Source: Euryarchaeota archaeon UBA439 (GTDB lineage Archaea > Thermoplasmatota > Poseidoniia > Poseidoniales > Thalassarchaeaceae). Taken from it: DNA of 27,987 nucleotides. This document shows positions 25,701-27,987 of this stretch, one piece after another. The translations under genes and the position numbers were made by a program. A model generated the notes under the pieces. It was not told the origin of the DNA, did not search any database, and saw only the letters and a program-made list of their open reading frames with translations. Location: the NCBI GenBank assembly GCA_002497245.1, contig DANB01000030.1:10387-38373 (forward strand), in the 5' to 3' direction. The stretch's first letter is position 1, and each line of letters begins with the position of its first letter.

Positions 25701-25784
25701 GGAAAAGGTCCTTGGTTAGATTTTGAAGAAAGTGGATCATTAGAAACCAGTCCTGTTTTAGATGCAGTAACTGATTTCAATTGA
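22725..25784 (+). CDS. RND/MMPL-superfamily transporter with cysteine-rich ectodomains (1019 aa)
   Basis: A double RND-type membrane protein, larger than the 852-aa one in this window. A ~80-residue cytosolic, helical N terminus precedes helix 1 (SPGLIVAILILISAL, ~83-97). Ectodomain 1 spans ~105-375, then a helix bundle carries GLGVDYALH (Asp446-Tyr447). Helix 7 is near 585-600, ectodomain 2 spans ~605-835, and a second bundle carries GIGVDDSIH, where Asp903 is followed by Asp904 instead of Tyr. The ectodomains contain eight Cys in four close pairs (223/238, 330/333, 717/729, 799/805), suggesting disulfides. Substrate unknown, probably lipid or another hydrophobic envelope component. GTG 22725 follows GGGCAGGT. 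It is divergent from the TlpA-VKOR operon across a 178-nt gap. Confidence 0.9.
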   Translation: MDDVREVPESSIEYDEEVVFWERFFERLAPFRDSAINAKELAMESPLGDFYLMGEKAINRTSDLFSRTAIRTAELSYSMILRSPGLIVAILILISALTIKPAMNFQDQINGDVEIYLPDGADSTELLLDVREAPWATDIFILYVQTDNAATGNERGFENITDINILNQLSWLEGDDNNRGSGGYQDGLDTYKDDRGRNDGVIWILSPSQIIKEANSSSYRFTCAVEKYGLPTGPNDNCAISNSNPNEGYSIPSDQERVDNLVDQAGSLMESFVRDTNDDGIWDTAAIVMGILFDMENTEIPADPTTGLKDHKAFIAYASELIYEQSGINCELCLRTYDNPTSTMDKERLEDIPQRKAVTITGLTPVLHDVSDSIYDELVDVMLPISGVLVCLAMLILHRNPKVIIVGGLPIAMSLAITFGVTVIFDIMLTPMIISAGPILVGLGVDYALHLTNRIEENRVELIEEKLEKAWLANRDGFDVETINPWDPVISLTATVRAALTTGNAIMLSAMTTIIGFSVLTWTFLVPIQPMRTVGVTLLIGIFVTFLLSMIMVPALVELLRYRKGKTQLFDKMWDRIGEVPVKNTLLVILVALFVTFSGVQKFTETMGQQITAGPDEVPPNLESYETLREYSVVFEGGQTNMFIINAEERGQVNGTAPIRDLPILDSIESLQILVDNVPETDTISLVNVLKAIHVDVNISGLEIYDQSLWDILHDDCWDRSSDPFSPQCWAYSVSSREDMVNIAFDTLSPEIRSMLMNEDTGIGETKTLVYANQPYINLADATLLRNAIDDILEGDEECISALRCTAIDIDGTYNSILTGGLPVSIDINDGIHKAQSLTTIWTMFILLIAMAFLFRSPRLAIFTMAAVGAVVLWQPLLMRFGGVGVNVFTAMIGTIVFGIGVDDSIHIVDRIKDEGETPAGIVKSVSKTGQTIFETTATTCAGLSAGLFVSIPGLQNFFVLMMVLLVLALLTSSILLPSIIVLQKEITSRILGKGPWLDFEESGSLETSPVLDAVTDFN

Positions 25785-25806
25785 TAACCCGTCTTACTTC
25801 TAACAA

Positions 25807-25819
25807 TAAGTATATTTTT
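25807..25819 (+). promoter_or_regulatory. TATA-like box before the esterase gene
   Basis: TATATTTTT at 25811-25819, within ATAAGTATATTTTTC, is centred about 29 nt upstream of ATG 25844. This fits an archaeal promoter giving a very short leader, and no good Shine-Dalgarno sequence is present. Positional inference only. Confidence 0.4.
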
Positions 25820-25843
25820 CTACTTTAGGCCTCAGCATAAAGT

Positions 25844-26890
25844 ATGGTGAGAAGAGTTAGCGCATTAGCATTATCTCTAATCATAGTCTCTATGACTCTT
25901 AGTGGATGTATTTCTTCTAATGAAAAGTCCAATGATGATGAAATTAATGAGGTTCCAGAATTAGTTTTACCATATTTCGAGAAAGATGATTATCGCTGCT
26001 TTGAACATGATGAATATGAACGTTGTTGGATTACTTATGTTCCCGAAAAAGTAAATGGAAGTGAATTAGTACCTCTAATTATCGATTTACATGGGTGGAG
26101 CTTATCCGCCTTTGAACAAAGAAGTATCTCAGGGTTTGATGAAATTGCTGAAGAATACGGCGCCATATTGCTGAATCCCGAAGGACTTGCGTTGGGAGGC
26201 GATCCGGCAACAGGAGGTAGTGAAGAATCATGGAACGCTGGTTGGTGTTGTGCTGATGCTGTTGCAAATGATATCGATGATTTAGGATTCCTAAATCGAC
26301 TGATAGATATTGCAATTGAAATCCATCCTGTTGATCCTGATAGAGTATATGTCACTGGTTGGTCTAATGGATGTGCCATGTCTTACTATCTGTCATTCCA
26401 TTCTAGTGAGAAGATCGCAGCAATGGCTTGTATGGCAATGTACTTGTTGGCAGATATACCTGAAGAATATAATCCGATTCCAATGATGGAAATTCATGGT
26501 ATTCTTGACGACAATGTATGGTATGCATGGGGTTCTAGACCAATAATATTCAATCCAGTTGCTTGGTTTGACAACTCAGCTTACCAAACAGGAGCCATGG
26601 AAAATATGTATGAAGTTGCAAAATACAACGGTTGTGCAGGAAGTCTACCGGATCTAAACGATGCTAATGCACTATATTCGATTCAAGGATTCACAGACTG
26701 CGAAAATGGCACTGAAGTACAATTAGTCAGTCTTTATGCAGGGACGCATAATCCATATGAGAAGGATTTTGGCAGCCCCAGCGATTTCCCTCGATATGTT
26801 CCAGGTAATGGCGGATTAATACCCACGACTCAGATTGCTTGGGATTTCATGAGTCAGTATTCCAAAGCAACAGAAGGGATTGAAAATTGA
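25844..26890 (+). CDS. Secreted lipoprotein alpha/beta-hydrolase (PHB depolymerase/feruloyl esterase-like)
   Basis: The 348-aa product has a lipoprotein signal with lipobox LSGC (Cys22), so it is probably lipid-anchored outside the cell. The fold is an alpha/beta hydrolase of the LpqC/PHB-depolymerase group. Its oxyanion-side DLHGWSLSAFEQ and LNPEG motifs precede the nucleophile elbow GWSNG (Ser174), and Asp222 or Asp223 (GILDDNVWY) and His302 (GTHNPY) are candidate triad partners. Seven Cys besides the lipobox one (RCFEHDEYERC, WCC, NGC, AACM, NGC, DCE) suggest disulfides. It likely hydrolyses ester bonds in polymers or lipids; substrate unknown. It lies on the same strand as the RND gene, 59 nt downstream, with its own TATA-like box. 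Confidence 0.87.
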   Translation: MVRRVSALALSLIIVSMTLSGCISSNEKSNDDEINEVPELVLPYFEKDDYRCFEHDEYERCWITYVPEKVNGSELVPLIIDLHGWSLSAFEQRSISGFDEIAEEYGAILLNPEGLALGGDPATGGSEESWNAGWCCADAVANDIDDLGFLNRLIDIAIEIHPVDPDRVYVTGWSNGCAMSYYLSFHSSEKIAAMACMAMYLLADIPEEYNPIPMMEIHGILDDNVWYAWGSRPIIFNPVAWFDNSAYQTGAMENMYEVAKYNGCAGSLPDLNDANALYSIQGFTDCENGTEVQLVSLYAGTHNPYEKDFGSPSDFPRYVPGNGGLIPTTQIAWDFMSQYSKATEGIEN

Positions 26891-26902
26891 TGCCATGTCA
26901 TC

Positions 26903-27631
26903 TTACTTTTCAGGCACAATAATTTCTGATGGTTTTGGACGGTTTGCATTGAAAGAATTTATTTTATTTTCACTTGGATATCCTAGACAAATCCCACAAA
27001 GTAATGAGTAATTTTTACTAATATCAAATTCTTTACGGACAGCATCTTCCCATACCGCAACAGCACCTTGTGGGCATGTACCCAAACCTTTGGAGTGCGC
27101 TGAAAGAATTAGATTCTGCATGAACAATCCTGCATCAGAGGCTGCGAATTTCCCTAAAGATTTATGTGTAAATAGAAACAGCTCAACCGGTGCTCCGAAA
27201 AAATCATAGTTCCTAGCCCAAGCTTTGTCACGAGCCTCTTTATCCTCTCTACTAATACCGATATGTGATAAGAAATTTTTTCCTTGATTTCTTGACCTTT
27301 CAATTAAATCTTTATGATAACGTCTAGTTATTATCCAATTACTAGTCGGCAAACCTTTTCTTTTCAGTACGGCTTTTATCTTTCCAAATAAACTACCTCG
27401 AGCATCTTTTATTGCATCCCATCTAGAATGGAAATCTTTTGAAATTCTGTCTTTTACATCACCCTTAGCAACTGCTACAAGAATAGGCCTAGTATTGCTC
27501 CAACTAGGTGATGTTAATCCATCTGCAATTATTTGCTCAATGATTTCATCAGAAACTGGTGTTGGAAGGAAGTCACGTGTTGAACGTCGTGACGATACAA
27601 AAGAATGAAAATCATTGGAATCAAAATCCAT
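26903..27631 (-). CDS. Nitroreductase-family FMN oxidoreductase
   Basis: A 242-aa flavoprotein of the nitroreductase superfamily, which reduces quinones, nitro compounds or related substrates with NAD(P)H, normally as a dimer. The N-terminal FMN-contacting SSRRSTRDF motif, the SPSWSNTRP segment, DAGLFMQNLILSAHSKGLGTCPQG and the C-terminal LLCGICLGYPSE are typical. A ~45-residue basic insertion with YHKDLIERSRNQGKN lies between the two core parts. There is no signal or membrane segment. ATG 27631 is preceded by GGGCTGAT on the minus strand. It is downstream of the RNase P RNA gene and convergent with the esterase gene, 12 nt apart. The physiological substrate cannot be inferred. Confidence 0.92.
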   Translation of the reverse strand: MDFDSNDFHSFVSSRRSTRDFLPTPVSDEIIEQIIADGLTSPSWSNTRPILVAVAKGDVKDRISKDFHSRWDAIKDARGSLFGKIKAVLKRKGLPTSNWIITRRYHKDLIERSRNQGKNFLSHIGISREDKEARDKAWARNYDFFGAPVELFLFTHKSLGKFAASDAGLFMQNLILSAHSKGLGTCPQGAVAVWEDAVRKEFDISKNYSLLCGICLGYPSENKINSFNANRPKPSEIIVPEK

Positions 27632-27718
27632 ACTATCAGCCCTGACCTATTGTACCCTGAACAATACTACGGATAAATTACTGTATTGAAGGGACAATCT
27701 AATATTTCTTAATTTAGT

Positions 27719-27987
27719 GTGAGGGTGCAGGGAGTAAGCCCCTTTCTGTTCACCTTTCAGCTGGTCACATTCAACTTAGCATCCTACCTGTCCCTGTTGA
27801 TGCCATACGGGACTGCTTGGACTTGCTCCAGCGGGGTTGCTCGTTCCATCTACATTCAGACAATCTCTTCCTTTCGGATTCATCGTACACGTCCGATATA
27901 GTTCGTTTCTATTACAGAGCCGACCTTCCCAGATCTCCGACGTTAATCGGACCGCTTGCATCTTGGAGAGGGGACTTTCCTCAGTGT
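27719..27987 (-). ncRNA. rnpB: RNase P RNA (5' end cut by window edge)
   Basis: Catalytic RNA that trims tRNA 5' leaders. Read on the minus strand, the RNA opens with GAGGAAAGTCCCC (plus 27970-27982), the universal CR I element. It closes with ACAGAAAGGGGCTTAC (plus 27734-27749), the universal CR V element. These form helix P4: AAG, bulged U, CCCC against GGGGCTT, including the conserved bulged uridine. The interior (GGAACGAGCAACCCCG...GGAGCAAGTCCAAGCAG) has the archaeal type-A look, and GC content is well above the surroundings. CTGCACCC near the 3' end (plus 27722-27729) is the 3' strand of P1; its partner lies beyond the window. Short open frames here are spurious. It fills the only >300-base stretch without a protein gene. 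Confidence 0.92.

Noticed and set aside
27719..27901. Short open frames over the right end (both strands)
   Set aside because: They lie inside the RNase P RNA, which explains the sequence conservation and GC content.

Overview
The window looks like a chromosomal segment of a planktonic marine archaeon, most likely Marine Group II (Candidatus Poseidoniales, Thermoplasmatota-related). The archaeal signature genes are RpoL/Rpb11, EF-1 beta, a Cbf5-type pseudouridine synthase with a PUA domain, archaeal CMP kinase, an EMC3/DUF106 membrane protein, DUF2240, archaeal TruD, an archaeal-looking RNase P RNA and a short HVO_2753-like zinc ribbon. A proteorhodopsin-type proton pump and several long secreted proteins fit the surface-ocean Group II lifestyle. 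The DNA is AT-rich, except at the tRNA and the RNase P RNA. Translation starts often follow GGTGAT- or GAGG-like Shine-Dalgarno sequences, and several genes look leaderless or nearly so. I see no insertion sequence, CRISPR array, prophage or integrase; this is core chromosome with lineage-specific content.

Layout. 1-4828 (+): a 5'-truncated repeat protein with a C-terminal zinc ribbon, then a tight block DUF106/EMC3-like - cmk - cbf5 (RNA modification, nucleotide metabolism, membrane insertion). 5024-7423 (-): a secreted, C-terminally anchored surface protein. 7530-7605 (+): tRNA-His(GTG). 7621-11462 (-): a five-gene operon, transcribed HEAT-repeat protein, 94-aa unknown, DEAD-box helicase, TusA-like protein, bacterial-type GTP cyclohydrolase II. 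11573-12154 (+): DUF2240. 12151-14709 (-): RND/MMPL-type transporter. 14818-16485 (+): rpoL-truD. 16499-16948 (-): zinc ribbon and EF-1 beta. 17096-17548 (+): cupin. 17634-18476 (-): proteorhodopsin, followed by a strong 3' hairpin. 18625-19380 (-): RlmE/FtsJ-type RNA methyltransferase. 19437-20360 (+): secreted thioredoxin-like protein. 20341-22546 (-): TlpA-like thioredoxin, VKOR, NAD-dependent sugar epimerase. 22725-25784 (+): a second, larger RND/MMPL protein. 25844-26890 (+): secreted lipoprotein esterase. 26903-27631 (-): nitroreductase. 27719-27987 (-): RNase P RNA, truncated by the window edge.

Three themes run through it. One is information processing (rpoL, truD, cbf5, rlmE-like, EF-1 beta, DEAD helicase, tRNA, rnpB). 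One is the cell envelope and energy: rhodopsin, two RND exporters, an anchored surface protein and a lipoprotein esterase. The third is extracytoplasmic thiol oxidation: a TlpA-like protein and VKOR overlapping by 4 nt, plus a separate secreted CxxC protein. The neighbouring large RND protein has eight ectodomain cysteines in four close pairs, so the VKOR module plausibly folds envelope proteins encoded here.

Most notable are the rhodopsin with Lys where proteorhodopsins normally carry the carboxylic proton donor, the hairpin behind it, the redox/RND cluster, the zinc ribbon that has lost two zinc-ligand cysteines, and the bacterial-looking RibA/TusA pair at the end of an archaeal helicase operon. 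The only stretch over 300 bases without a protein gene is 27632-27987, which holds the RNase P RNA. All family assignments come from reading the sequence, without database searches.
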